A stretch of DNA of 64,000 bases from Hydrangea macrophylla (taxonomy: Eukaryota; Streptophyta; Magnoliopsida; Cornales; Hydrangeaceae), in the NCBI GenBank assembly GCA_033977485.1, contig CM066988.1:70981169-71045168 (forward strand), in the 5' to 3' direction. The notes beneath the pieces were generated by a model. That model was not told the DNA's origin and did not search any database. It saw only the letters and a list, made by a program, of their open reading frames with translations. The translations under genes were made by a program, and so were the position numbers. Within the stretch, counting starts at the first letter, position 1; every line of letters starts with the position of its first letter. Of this stretch, positions 35,301 to 47,539 are shown in pieces.

Positions 35301-37424
35301 CAAACTCAAATCTAAAATTGGGAGTCGATCAGACTCAAAGAATTTCAAATTAAAAAACAGAGTCAATCAGACTCAATTCGATTCAAAACTCTAAAATCTA
35401 GAGTCAATTAGACTCAAATAAATTTTTCTAGAATTAGGAGTCAATCAAACTCAATTCAATTCAATTTCTAAGCTCGGGTGCTAAGTTAGACTTTCATGAA
35501 TCGGGAGTCAATCAGATTCAGCTTAATTTAACATTAAAATCTGACGATAGTTAGATCCATTTTAGCCCAATCTTTCGAAAGTTCAGAGTCGGTTAGACTC
35601 GAAGAATTCAATTCCAACAAAATTCGGAGTTAAACAGACTCACATAATTTCAAATTTCTAAAACTAGGAGTCAAATCGAATCAAGATTTTAATTTCACAA
35701 AAATTGGAGTCAATTTGACTCCTTTCTTTCATCAAAATCCTATCTTTTGGTTAAATTCATAATTGAACACCACAACATTTCATGTGTTGCTATGTTTTCC
35801 TCTTAAGCCTTTCAAAAACTTGATTCTTCTCACTCTTTCTTGTAGATCTGTTCCTATGGCTAGCGGTTCAGGCTCCCCAAATCTCATATTTTACATCCAT
35901 GGAGGCACTTGGACTCAACAATTCAAATTCATTCAATATTTTGACAAAAGGAGTAACGCAAACTGAAAAATTCAAAAGGAGTCACGTGAACCCAAAAATT
36001 CAACTTTCTTACACAAGGATTCATGCGGAGTCAAGAATTCAATTTTCTGACAAAATGAGTCACGGAGACTTAAAAATTCAAAGGGAGTCACATGGACTCA
36101 AAACTTCAATTTTCTGACAGAGGCAGTCGCAATTGAAAAATTTTACAAGACAAAGGTAGTCATGCGGACTCAAAAATTCAATTTTCTTACACAAGTACTC
36201 AAAAATTCACATTTTAAAATAAAAGAGTCATTCGGATCCATGGACCCGCATTTCCACAACAAAGGAGTCATTCGAACTCAAAAATTCGCATTTTACATCA
36301 ACGGAGTCGCTCGGACTCAACGAAATTCACGGAGTCACATGGACTCAACAAAAATTCACTTTTTATACAAATGGAATCACACAGACTCAATCAAATTCAC
36401 ATTTCATACAAACGGAGTCATACAGACTCAACAAATATATATGTATATACATATTTTTTTACACGAATGGAGTCACACAGTCTCAATAAATTAACTTTTT
36501 ACACAAATGGAGTCACACGGACTCAAAGAATTTCTTATTTCAAAATCGGGGGTTAACATTTCAAATTTTCTTAATCAGAATCAATTTTGACTCAACAAGA
36601 ATCTCAAATCTCGAAATTGGCGTCAAATCGCCTCAACAAAAATTCCAATTTTCAAAATTAGGAGTCAATCAGACTCAAAGAATTTCTGTTTCACAAAATT
36701 GAGAGTCGATCCAACCCAAAGAATTTCTTCTTCACAAAATTGGGAGTCAATCAGACTCAATTTATTTCAAACTCATGAATCAGGAGTTAATTAGACCCAA
36801 ACAAATTCAAATTCTCAAAATTCGGAGTCAGGAGTCGGTTCAACTCAACTCAATTCCCATTTCCAAGTCGAGAGTCGATTCGACTTGAAGCAATTCCTAT
36901 TTCCAAAGGGGAGTCGCACTGGCTCAAATAATTCACATTTTACAAAAGGAGAGTCATATGATCTTGAAAATTCACATTTTCCAAACACGAAGTCACATGG
37001 ACTAAAAAATTCATTTTTTTACTAACACAGAGTCATGTAAACTCAAAGACCCATTTTTTACAAATACGGAGTCGCGCGGACTCGAAACATTCTTATTTTA
37101 CAAACACGGAGTCACGCGGACTCAAGAACTCAAAATATACTCATGGAGTCACGCGGACGCAAGAATTCAATATTTTACACACACAGATTCACGCGAACTA
37201 AAAAAATTCATATCTTACATATATGAAGTCACGCAGGCTCAAGTACTTATTCTTTTATATTAACGGAGTCACACAGACTCAAGAATTCATTAACAGAGTC
37301 ACACGGACTCATGAAATCATACTCTACACAAATGGAGTCACGGAGACTTAAAGATTCCATATTTTACATTAACAGAGTCACACGAATTCAAAGAATTGAT
37401 TTTACAAAGATGGAGAGTCCTTGG
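32336..37424 (-). repeat. Non-coding interior of the Tat derivative: successive minisatellite arrays
   Basis: Four arrays follow each other. About 32805-32985: 64-bp units around GGCGCTTCGCGACTTAGG. About 32998-33738: units of about 58 bp in alternating pairs, around GAGATGCGCTTCGCGCCTTA. About 33745-34005: 45-50-bp units around CAGCCCTTCGGCCCCGTCGG. About 34005-37415: short units with GAGTC..GACTC. Tandem arrays in the 3' untranslated region are known in Ogre/Tat elements. Open frames here (for example 33992-34543) are by-products of the repeats. No gag-pol remains. Confidence 0.8.
34005..37415. repeat. Array of several dozen GAGTC-N4/5-GACTC units
   Basis: Units of about 40-50 bp each hold an inverted pair such as GAGTCAATCAGACTC, GAGTCGAACAGACTC, GAGTCGATTCGACTC or GAGTCACGCGGACTC, separated by A/T-rich spacers (AATTCATTTTATTTTTCAAA early, ACATTTTACACAAACG later). 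The inverted pair is far better kept than the spacer. Confidence 0.9.
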
Positions 37425-38969
37425 GACTATAGAACTTACTCGGGATCCATGCCGCGAATATTAAACGCGTAATGCATACGAATAGAAAGGTCCTAAGTAA
37501 AGGTCTCTAATCTCATATACACATAAGGCAAAACCTAATTCTAAGGTGTCGTGCATTAAGTTGAAAAATCGATAAAATCAAGAAATTAAAATAAACTAAA
37601 GAGGAGTTCAAGAAATCATACCTTAATAGTGCTACAAAACTAAGGGTAGTCCACATGATATACAAGATATAAAGTTGGATCTTAAATAACAATCTTAGAC
37701 TTCTAGCTTAAATCTATCAAATGTAATTAAATCTAAAGCAAACAAGTCCTAATCACAAGCATCAAGCCACATGGATGAATATATACATGAACAAGAATAA
37801 ATTATGAAATACTCAGGGATTTAGATCACTTAAACTTTGAATTCAGGCTTAACTAATCATTATTAAAACATGGTTTGAGCCCTAGATCATAGAAAAGTCA
37901 TTTGGACCATTATTTACAAAGATGGTCAATTATGTCATAAAATTCTGAAAATTGCAGAGAGCAGACCAGAACTTCAAGAAAATAAAAAGCATGCTTTTTA
38001 TGGTTTGATCTTGATGATTTTTGGATACAAGATGCCTCTATGTGTCTAGTTTCCATCCCAAAAATAAAATCAAACTTTCAACGGTTAGATCTCTGGGAAA
38101 TGGACAAAAACCAGACATCACTCAGAGATTTACAAATCTCTATCCAGAGATTTTGTACGATTTTTTAAAAATAGTAAAAAAAATCAGAAACCCTTTGATC
38201 TTTTTAGGGTATCCTCCTAACACATTGAACTACCCAGAAAAATTTATTTAGAGCAGAAAATGCTTGATTAAGGTTCTGACTTACTCATTTTGAAACTGAT
38301 TTTCTGTTCTGAAACTCTGGACAGAATATGGTTGTCTCACAAAACCTATGACCAAACCATGTTATCCATGAGATCCTACTAAAATAAAATTACAGTGGTA
38401 GAACTTTGAGTAATACACTTTCCCGTTGGTTTCATTCAGTTCCAACTGTTCGATGTTTAACTAAAAATCTTTGATCAAAAATAGTTTATGAACCCATTGT
38501 TTCATTGTTAAGTTCAACTTTTATTTGTTAACTCCAACTACTAAGCCATGAAGTTAGGCTTGAACCAAACTATTTCTTCTACCATTTGATGGTCATTGGA
38601 GACTAGAGACATGACTAGTACTCATGAGTTTTCAAGGAATATAAAGGAGATTCTATGAAAACTCCAAGTTAGAGAACCCAAACCATGGTAGGGGTTTGGA
38701 TTCATCTACTTGTTCTTAATAAAATGATGATCAACTTTAAATCTCATGTGAATCATAAGCTTACATGAAACTAAAAGATCAAACTCATGAGATTTAAGTG
38801 AGATATAGAAGATCCCTAAGAGTCTCAAGAGAAGAGCATAAACAAGAAAAAAAGAAAAGAAGAATCAAAGAACTAGCTCATGAACTTCAAGAGGATATAG
38901 AGAAGATCCCATGAAATTCCAAGTTAGAGAATTCAAGTCATGAGTATGGACTTGGATCCATCTATTTGT
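37425..38969 (-). mobile_element. Partial 5' LTR of the Tat derivative
   Basis: Matches 29858-31421 of the other LTR with scattered substitutions and small indels. It lacks the last 400 bp of the LTR on the array side and the U3 portion on the copia side. Because the array joins directly to it, primer site, gag and pol were lost by an internal deletion. Confidence 0.85.
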
Positions 38970-40419
38970 AATACTCCCCCTCAGCCCAAAAACCCAGTGG
39001 AGGGTCCATATAAATAGATTCCTCTAAGTCCCCTTTCAAAAAGCGTTCTTGACATCCATTTGATGAAGAGGCCAAGAATGTGAGCCAGCCAAGGACACAA
39101 GGAGATGAACAATTGTTAACTTTGCCACAGGAGCAAAAGTAGCATTAAAGTCTTTGCCTAGGATCTGAGTAAACCCTTTAGCAACCAAGCGAGCCTTATA
39201 GCGATCAATAGAACCATCCGGAAGGTACTTGACTGTAAATACACATTTACACCCAACTGTCTTTTCCCCCGAAGGAAGAGAGACGAGATCCCAAGTACGG
39301 TTATGCTAAAGAGCATCCATTTCTGCTTGCATGGCCTAAACCCAATGCAGATTTTGGAGAACCTCAGACACAGACTTGGGAATTGAAACCGAATTTATAT
39401 GACCAAGAATAGCTTGATAGGGTTGTAAAAGAGATGAATATGAGACATACTAGGAAATAGGGTGATGAGTAGAGCAAGAATAACCATACCGATTTGTTGT
39501 GCGAGAAATTCTGGTGGATTGTCTTATTGGTACAGGAGAAGCAGGACCTGGATTCGGAGAAGCATTTAGAGGTAGGGCATGAGCTTGTGGATGCCTAGAG
39601 TAACGAAATTTAGGAGAAGATGTAATTATTGGTGGTAGGAGATCTTCATTTCCAATCTTAGGAGAGGAAGAATCAAAGACAGGAACAGGACGAGGTAGCT
39701 CGTTAAGTTCAATGGGAGTCTCATGAGGCACAGAGACAGAGGGACGATTGGAACCTGCAAAATAAGAAACATCCTCTAGAAACATAACATCCATAGAAGT
39801 ATAGAATCGATGTATAATAGGATCACAATACCTATAACCTTTAGATTGAGGAAAATAACCAAGAAAGACACACTGAATAGCCTTATCATCAAGTTTAGTG
39901 CGAAGAGGACTATGATTCTGAACAAAGCAAGTGCAACCAAAGACACGAGGTAACACATAAAAGAGTGTACAATCACGCTGAAGAACATGTAGAGGAGCTT
40001 TACTATCCAAGACACGACTTGGAGTTTGATTAAGTAGATATGTGGCTGTGAGAACTGCGAAGTGCCAAAAATATTTAGGGACCTCCATATCACGCAGGAG
40101 ATACCAGACTATAGACATAATGTGATGGTTCTTTCATTGTGCCACACCATTTTGTTCTGGGGGTATAGGTACAAGATAGTTGTTTGAGGATTCCCTTTTT
40201 ATTACATTTAGAACAAAAATCATTAGAAACACATTCATGGTCATTATCTGATCGAAGGGTATGAAAAATAGTTTGAAACTGAGTTTTAACCATTTGCAAA
40301 AATTGAGTAAATAATGGAAAAACTTTAGATTTTTTCTTAAGGAGAACCAATGTACAACGTGAATAGTCATAAATGAACGTAACATAATAGCGATACCCAT
40401 TTAATGTAGTAATAGGGAC
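38970..40419 (-). pseudogene. Ty1/copia pol fragment: integrase core to start of reverse transcriptase
   Basis: In minus sense 40410-40134 reads YRYYVTFIYDYSRCTLVLLK and LRSDNDHECVSNDF, the copia integrase core with its first two acidic residues. 40118-39450 continues with MEVPKYFWHFAVLTATYLLN and GYRYCDPIIHRFYTSMDVMF. Down to 38970 the RT begins (TWDLVSLPSGEKTVGCKCVF, HQMDVKNAFLKGDL). Homology stops abruptly at MDPPLGF, joined to Tat LTR DNA. The right edge is cut at 40419/40420 by chromovirus LTR sequence. Stops and at least one frameshift (near 40120-40135) show it is dead. Confidence 0.85.
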
Positions 40420-40893
40420 TGATGCAGTCACTTCTCGCATCAATAATTCATCTAGTTTGCTTAAGTTGGTTAGTCTAGTTTGGTAAGTTAGGTTAGTTTG
40501 GTTGGTCTGGGTTGTCTAGGAAAATACCCAACATAAATATTAGGGACTAAAAATGAAGTCAACGTGATTAAGATTTTAGTAATGATTTCAATCTCAAATC
40601 ATAGGGTAACTTAGGCGCGCAATTTATATCAATATTGATTCAATTGAAATTACTAAGGGGTCACAAAATTAATGCCTTTTGCATTTAACAAATTAAAATA
40701 CCAGTACCAGTTATTTATGGAAATAGTATTACTATAAAAATAATACATCGTAGTAAAAAAATGGCATTGTGTTAACCACTAATAGCACGAGTATTAATAT
40801 TTATTTATTCAAATAGTACCACAACTATAAATAAAATATAGTAATTGACATTTCTTATTTATTATTAGGGAAGTGAAAATATAGGTTGTTACA
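40420..40893 (-). mobile_element. 3' LTR portion (474 bp kept) of the Tekay-like chromovirus
   Basis: Minus-strand start TGTAACAACC at 40893, preceded by the polypurine tract AAGGAGGGAGTGA. It matches the right-hand LTR at 48674-49045, except for about 103 bp (40452-40554) present only here. The end at 40420 (GCATCA) coincides with where the match to the right LTR stops. Confidence 0.75.
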
Positions 40894-40937
40894 TCACTCC
40901 CTCCTTAATAGAGATTTTGTCCCGAAATCTAAGCTGA

Positions 40938-43900
40938 CTAGTCTTGGAATAACTCCGGATACTTAGTTCTCATTTCTGATTTCGATTTCCAAGACGCTTC
41001 ATTCTCGTCATGATACTTCCACTGAACTTTCACTAGAGGAATATCCTTGTTCCGCAACTTCTTCATACTGTAATCCAAAATACATACAGGTCTTTCTCTG
41101 TAGGTGACATTATTGTGGATCTCTATATCATTGAAATCAATAGCGTGTAAAGGATCCCCCTTGTATTCCCTTGACATACTGATATGGAAGACATGATGTA
41201 CCCCAGACATCTTTGGTAGTAATGCGAGTCGATAAGCTACTTTCCCAACGCGTTCCAATATCTCAAATGGTCAAATGAAATGAGGTGACAACTTACCTCT
41301 CTTCTGATCAAATCGAACTACTCCATGAATTGGTAAAACTTTCAAAAGTACGTGATCTTCGACAGTGAACTCTTTATCCTTTCTATGCTTATCGGCGTAG
41401 CTCTTTTGTCTACTCTGTGCGGCATGCATCATCTCTTTCACAACTGCTATCTTCTTGTTGGTTTCTCTAACCAAGTCCGGCCCTAATAGTTATTTATCTC
41501 TAATCTCTGCCCAACAAAGTGGGGATTGACTCGGTCGTCCATACAATGCTTCGAATGGAGCCATCCCTATACTTGAATGGTAACTGTTGTTGTAAGCAAA
41601 TTCAATCAATGGAAGATGTGTTTCCCATGAACTTTCAAAGTCAATAACACATGCCCTGAGCATATCCTCCACAACCTGATTGGTGCGTTCATTTTATCCA
41701 TTGGTCTATGGATGAAACGTAGTACTTAAACTTAATAAAGTTCCCAAAGCTTCTTGAAGACTTTCCCAGAATCTTGAAGTAAACCGTGAATTGTGATCTG
41801 ATATGATAGACAATGGTACTGGTACTCTGTGTAGTCGTACAACTTGTTGAATGTACATCTTACTCATCTTCTCCATTGGATAAGTCATGCTATAAGCGAT
41901 GAAGTGGGCGGACTTCGTCAAACGATCCACAATTACCCAAATAGCGTCATGGTGGTGTTGTGTTCGGGGCAATCCAACTACAAAATCCATTGTGATGTGT
42001 TCCCACTTCCAACCTAGAATAGGTAGGGGTTGTAGAAGTCCTTAGGGTCTTTGATGTTCGACTTTCACTTGTTGACAAGTCAAACACTTAGACACTAACT
42101 CGGCTACATCCCTTTTCATTCCTTCCCACCAGAAGTTTCTCTTCAGAACCTTATACATTTTATTTCCTCTTGGATGAACTATCAATCTCGACTAGTGTGC
42201 TTCTTTGAGAATATCCTTCCTTAAACCATCTGTGTTGGTCACACATAATCTATTTCTGCACCAGAGTGCTCCATCAGTTCCAATTTTCCATTCCTCTAGG
42301 CCCTTTGCTGACATTGTTTGAAACCATAGTTGAAGATTGGCGTTATTCTGTTGTGTCCCCAAAATACGATTAATAAGTGTAGGTTGCACTACAAGACATC
42401 CGAAGTGCTGTCCTTCCTTTCTGTAGAAACCTGAACATCGAATTCAACGATCATTTCCAGAGCTTTCCATTGTCTAACCATGAGAGATGTAATTATACCT
42501 CAAGGTTTTCGACTTAAGGCATCTACAACTCAATAGCTTTACCAGGGTGGTTCTCTAATGTGAAGTCATAGTCCTTAATCAATTCCATCCATCGGCATTG
42601 CCTCATATTTAACTCTTTCTGAGTAAACAAATATTTTAGACTCTTGTGATCGGAGAATAAGTCAAACTTCTCTCCATATAGATAATGTCTATAGATTTTG
42701 AGAGTAAACACTACTGCTGCCAATTCTAAATCATGGGTCGAGTAGTTCAATTTATTTGGCTTTAACTGCCTTGAACCATATGCAAAAACCTTGCCGTCTT
42801 GCATAAGTACACATCCCAACCCTTGATACGATGCATCACTGAATATGGAGAACTTCTTGCCATCTCTTGGTATTGCTAATACTGGTACTGTGGTGAGTCT
42901 TTCTTTCAATTCCTGAAAAGCCTGTTCATTCTTATCATTCCATTCAAACTTCACATCCTTCTTAGTCAAACCAATCAAAGGAGCTGCTATCTTTAAAAAT
43001 CCTTCTACGAATCTCCGATAATAACCTGCGAGTCTAAGAAAACTTTTGACTTTTATAGGATTGGTTAGTCGAGTCCAATTTGAAACAACATTAGTCTTTG
43101 ATGAATCCATGGTGATTTCTTGTTGTGAAACTACATGCCCTAGAAATTGTACCTCTTGTAGCCAAAACTCACATTTACTGAACTTCACATATAAGTGATG
43201 ACTCTGAAATGTCTACATTGCGATTCGTAAGTGTTGTTCATGTTCCTCCTTGGTCTTTGAATAAATTAAGATGTCATCAATGAAGACTATGATGAATTGA
43301 TCCAAGTAAGGCCTGAACACTCTGTTCATCAGATCCATGAACACTACCGGGGCATTAGTTAATCCAAAATACATTACCAAAAACTCATAGTGACAGTACC
43401 TTGTTCTGAAAGCTATCTTGGGTATATCCTCAGGTCGTACAAGTAATTGATGGTTATCCTGATCATAGATCTATCTTGGAAAAGATCGTAGCTCCTTGTA
43501 ATTGATCAAGCAGATCATCTATTCGGGGTAGAGGATACTTGTTCTTGATGGTGACTTTGTTCAACTATCTATAGTCAATGCACAATCGAAGTGATTCATC
43601 CTTCTTCTTTAAGAATAACATTGGTGCTCCCCAGGGTGATGTACTTGGACGTATAAATCCCAGATCTTCAAGTTCTTGAACTTGTTTCTTTAGTTCCAGT
43701 ATTTCTCTAGGAGCCATTGTGTAAGGTGCTTTGGATATTGGGATAGTGCCATGCAATAGATCAATGCAGAAATCAATCTCTCTCTTAAGTGGCAACCCAG
43801 AGATATCCTGAAAAACATCCTCATAGTCTCGGACTATAGGTTTCGATGAGATAACCACTTTCGTACTGGCATTCTTGATGTTAGAAAAATAGTTGGTGAG

Positions 43901-44280
43901 AAACGTATCACTCATAGGGTTACACTAGAATTCAAAAGGTTAACCTTCAGGTACTGAAAAAGTAATACTCTTCTTAACACAGTCCAACTTAGCATGATAC
44001 TAAGTGAGCTAGTCGATTCCTAATATTACATCAAATTCCTTCGTTGTTAGGATAACCAAATTAGCTGGAAGATTCTGATTCTCTAGGTGTACAAGGCAAT
44101 TCTTGCATACGTGTTTTAATGTGACAGTAGCTCCTAGCAGTGAGACAACATTCAAAACTACGTCTAACCTCTAAGGTAATATATTCACATTTGGAAGAAT
44201 TTTGGTAGCAATAAAAGAGTGTGTAGTACCCGTGTCAAATAAGACTTTTACACGATGATTATAAAGTGTTAGAGTACCTT
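40938..44280 (-). pseudogene. Chromovirus pol: protease, reverse transcriptase, RNase H, integrase, degenerate
   Basis: In element order: protease with FDTGTTHSFI (catalytic Asp at 44233-44235); RT from SDTFLTNYF through LCIDYR (43565); the polymerase site FIDDILIYS (FIDD at 43273-43284); RNase H ([31 protein letters not shown], 43188-42523); an integrase zinc-finger region (42389-42192); an integrase core with WVIVDRLTKSAHFI (41990-41706) and [14 protein letters not shown] (41672-41490); and a C-terminal region with VHHVFHISMSREYKG and VQWKYHDENEASWKSKSEM (41258-40938), a chromodomain-like end. Frames are broken by stops and shifts at many points (near 43920, 43560, 43190, 42520, 42000, 41700, 41480). 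Family: Tekay/Del chromovirus. Confidence 0.9.
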
Positions 44281-44284
44281 CCAT

Positions 44285-45385
44285 GACTTGCTACTCTGTT
44301 TGTTCTTCATATTGGGTTCCTTCATAACCACCTTCTTTATATCCTGCGGCATTGGGAATGATTGCATTCAGTTGGGCATGTCCCTGTTGACCATAACTTC
44401 TTCCTTTGGGAGCATGACAATGTTGGCTGACGTGACCAATCTTGCCACAATTATAGCACACCATATCTTGACGACCATTGTGCCTTGGTGCCTTACAGTC
44501 TCAAGATATGTGACCGGGTATACCACAATTAAAACAATTATTGGTAATCCCTCTTGCACCCAATTGTGGCTGAGTTAGATATGGAGTTGGGTGAGGTTTC
44601 TGGTTTCCATCAAAAGTCCTCTTCTGACCTTGATTGTGATATGGCTGTCTGTTCCCAAATTACTCTTCTGCGATGGGCAGAAGTCAAACTGATTGCGGTT
44701 TGATCGCATGTCTTCTTCCAGCTCAATGGCTAGTTCCACAAGAGATTCGAATGTCTTGTCTAAGTGCCCAATAGTCATGCGACGAATAGGAGGTGCTAAC
44801 CCTTGATTATATTTCTGGATTTTCTTTTCCTCCGAGTCCACCATGTATGGAGAAAATTAGGATAGCCTCTCGAACTGAGTGGTGTACTCTTGTACAAACT
44901 TGTTTCCTTGGATGAGGTCCATGAATTCCCTTTCGCGCTTGTGCCTCTCGGTTGCCGGGAAATACTTCTCCAAGAATTTCTTCCTAAAAGTAATCCATGT
45001 CATGCCTTTGGCAGCATCTTCTCCTATGGTGGCTTTGATAACTTCCCACCAATCTGCAGTAGCACATGTCAATTGGAATGTTGCCAGTCTCTTCTTCTCC
45101 TGATCAGTGCAATCCACTATTTCGAAGATATGATCCATTTGCCTCAGCCATTGTTCGGCTTTCCATGGTTCAATAGTGCCAATAAATTGGTCTAGTCACA
45201 AGGCACAAAACCTCTCCAATCGTCTATCCCCCATTTGATGGACTGGGACTTCATTTCTCTGATTGTTTCCATTTCTATTGTTGGCGGTATTTAGGTCTCC
45301 AATCTGTTCGATCCTCCAAACAAATGCCTCAAACATGCCGGTTGGATTGGCCGCTGGTGGTGCTCCTTCAATCGCATTATAGTTT
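44285..45385 (-). pseudogene. Chromovirus gag, degenerate, with two zinc knuckles
   Basis: 45138-44857 reads ATFQLTCATADWWEVIKATI and FRKKFLEKYFPATERHKRER, the retrotransposon gag capsid core, followed by FMDLIQGNKFVQEYTTQFER. 44844-44575 continues with IQKYNQGLAPPIRRM. Two CCHC knuckles follow, CFNCGIPGHIS.DC (one stop inside, about 44515-44550) and CYNCGKIGHVSQHC (about 44410-44460). At least one in-frame TGA and one shift separate the pieces. The intact protein would package the element RNA in a cytoplasmic particle. Confidence 0.88.
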
Positions 45386-45804
45386 CTGGGACTCCTTCTT
45401 GCCAGTTACAACTTAAATCCTAATAGTACAATAAGTTTAGCAATTAAACAATTTAGAAGATGGAATACAAGTATCAATACGAGGTTTCAAAAAAATATTC
45501 TATGTATAACTTTTGTAAGCAGTTGCATATATCATGTCACTTAAATGCTTCTATCTAGCCAAAAGATGAGATTTTGGGACTAATAGTTCGATGTACAAAA
45601 TGTGCAAGTCATTACCCCGTATGCATTCTAATGCTAACTTATAATATCTGATAAGACAAAAAGTGGGGCTACTTAGTCCAATATTTACAACCACCTTGAA
45701 AACATAAAACTAAGCATGCCTACTGGGAGCCATGGGGCCTACGGCGCCAAACTCCAGAACGGTGCATCGGGTGATCGGTAATCCCAACGCTACTACTCTC
45801 AGCA

Positions 45805-46410
45805 TCAAACACTGGAGGTGGAGGACCATCCATGTCCATGAGCTCTTAGCTCTGGGGGTGGCTCGGGCATTTCGACGTCATGTAGCTCTAGCTTAAACCC
45901 GCCTATGAATACCTCAATGCCTGCCAGCATCGCAGGTGTAACCATAGCGACCTCAGGTGCAGCTGCTACTAGAGTTACAGTTGGTAGTGGAGCAGCCTGA
46001 AGTGCCAAGTGCAACTATACCATCTCCATCTCTACAGGTAGATAGAGGTCAAGGGTAAGAATCCTCCTGATCCTCTCCTCTGCTATCAATCTATCTATTT
46101 GGGCCTGATAGATATCAGTTAGTTCGCTATATTTTTCTTGACAGAAAGATAAGGATAGGGCTCCATGTGCTTTGATTCATTATTTAGATTCTGATTCAGG
46201 AGCACAACCAAAGTGTTTTAAGGTCTCTAACTGAACTCAATGAAGGTCCACCATCCCATCGGTGTGGACAGCCCTCCAGATACTATTCTCTATGTTGACT
46301 GTAGCATGGAACTATATCATAGTAAGATAGATCTTTAAGTCGTGTGGCGCTATCCCGTCTGGGCCAATCACATGTCTGCCAAAATCATCTGGTACATGAT
46401 ATGGGTCCAT
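45805..46410 (-). pseudogene. Unidentified degenerate open frame upstream of gag
   Basis: A single minus-strand frame runs from ATG at 46410 (MDPYHVPDDFGRHVIGPDG) through YSELTDIYQAQIDRLIAEER to VEMPEPPPELRAHG and a stop at 45805, about 200 codons, broken by six stops. The maintained frame, an amphipathic charged stretch and an acidic-proline tail suggest a former protein between leader and gag. I do not recognise the family. Confidence 0.5.
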
Positions 46411-46829
46411 GATGATAATCTGACAAAAGCAAACTATCTTATATCAAGGCTAATCTTAATATATCTGGATGTCAAATCCTAAGTACAGAGGACACTCGAC
46501 TATGCCTATCCTCTTTGCTATCATAACCTGTGTCTAGGCTTAAGCCTAATTATACAACCTGGCTCTGACATACAAGCAATGTATATAAAAATACATTAAT
46601 AATTATTTTTTAATGTTCAGTACCTTAGACTACGGTTAATCCATTATTCCAGTCATCGCATAATAACAATTAGTAATAGTTTGAGTAATGAATTATTAAG
46701 ACCGTGCATGAACAATGAAACCATCTCATCTTATTGACTCCTTTATCACAAACACAATCTCTTGACTCATTCGATCCACCTAGAACCATCCGGTGCAATG
46801 CCGTTAGTTTAGAAGGCCTGTTAATATGT

Positions 46830-47110
46830 TTGCTGTATTTAAGTTGGCCTGGACATACCTAGACATTCAAGGTTGCAATAACCTGTGGAATACTTTAATT
46901 AATCTACCTTACATGAAGTGGCGTAGAATAATTTAAAGCTATCATCAGCCTGACCTACCGTATCAAAAGCGGCCTGGGCTCAACCCTCATAATTAATCTA
47001 CCGTATCTGCAGCGGCCTAGAATAATTAAGGCTATCACAAGACTCTGACTGACCTACCGTACCAAAAGCGGCTTGGGCTCAATCATTCCTAATCAATCTG
47101 TCGTATCTAA
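46830..47110. repeat. Tandem repeat, about 65-bp units with GCGGCCT
   Basis: Units repeat GACCTACCGTATCAAAAGCG and AATCTACCGTATCTGCAGCG with GGCCTAGAATAATTAAG, at least four times, in two alternating versions. Confidence 0.8.
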
Positions 47111-47242
47111 AGCGGCCTAGAAAAGTTAAGTTTACTCGTCCCGAGACATTCTCACAACATATATGCTGACCAACGACCCCTTTCCATACATGTCATCTCG
47201 ACTATGCAAATGAGTAATTTATTCTCTTTCTTGTTTATATAG

Positions 47243-47360
47243 AGGTATCAGAGCGGGCGTACAACTTGTTCTTTCTTTACATATTTTCTTATAAAGGTAT
47301 CAGAGCGATATGACTTAAATCCTTCTTTTCACATTTGCTTTATAGAAGATATCAGAGCGG
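47243..47360 (+). repeat. Three ~52-bp repeats each with a PBS-like TATCAGAGCG
   Basis: AGGTATCAGAGCG at 47243-47255 and 47295-47307 and AGATATCAGAGCGG at 47347-47360. TGGTATCAGAGC is complementary to the 3' end of plant initiator tRNA-Met and is the usual LTR primer site, but these lie antisense to the enclosing element. Confidence 0.75.
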
Positions 47361-47539
47361 TTTCTTCTTGTCATTATTTATCGATTAAATCAACTTATCT
47401 AATTCTCACTTTCAAAATCTATTTTCCTTTTCTTTATTCATAGGGTACAATGTACTTAGAATCATTGAGTTAACATCCACAATCTAAATTATCAAGTCAC
47501 ATATGAGACAATAGGATATTTCATCAAAGAATGCTTTAA

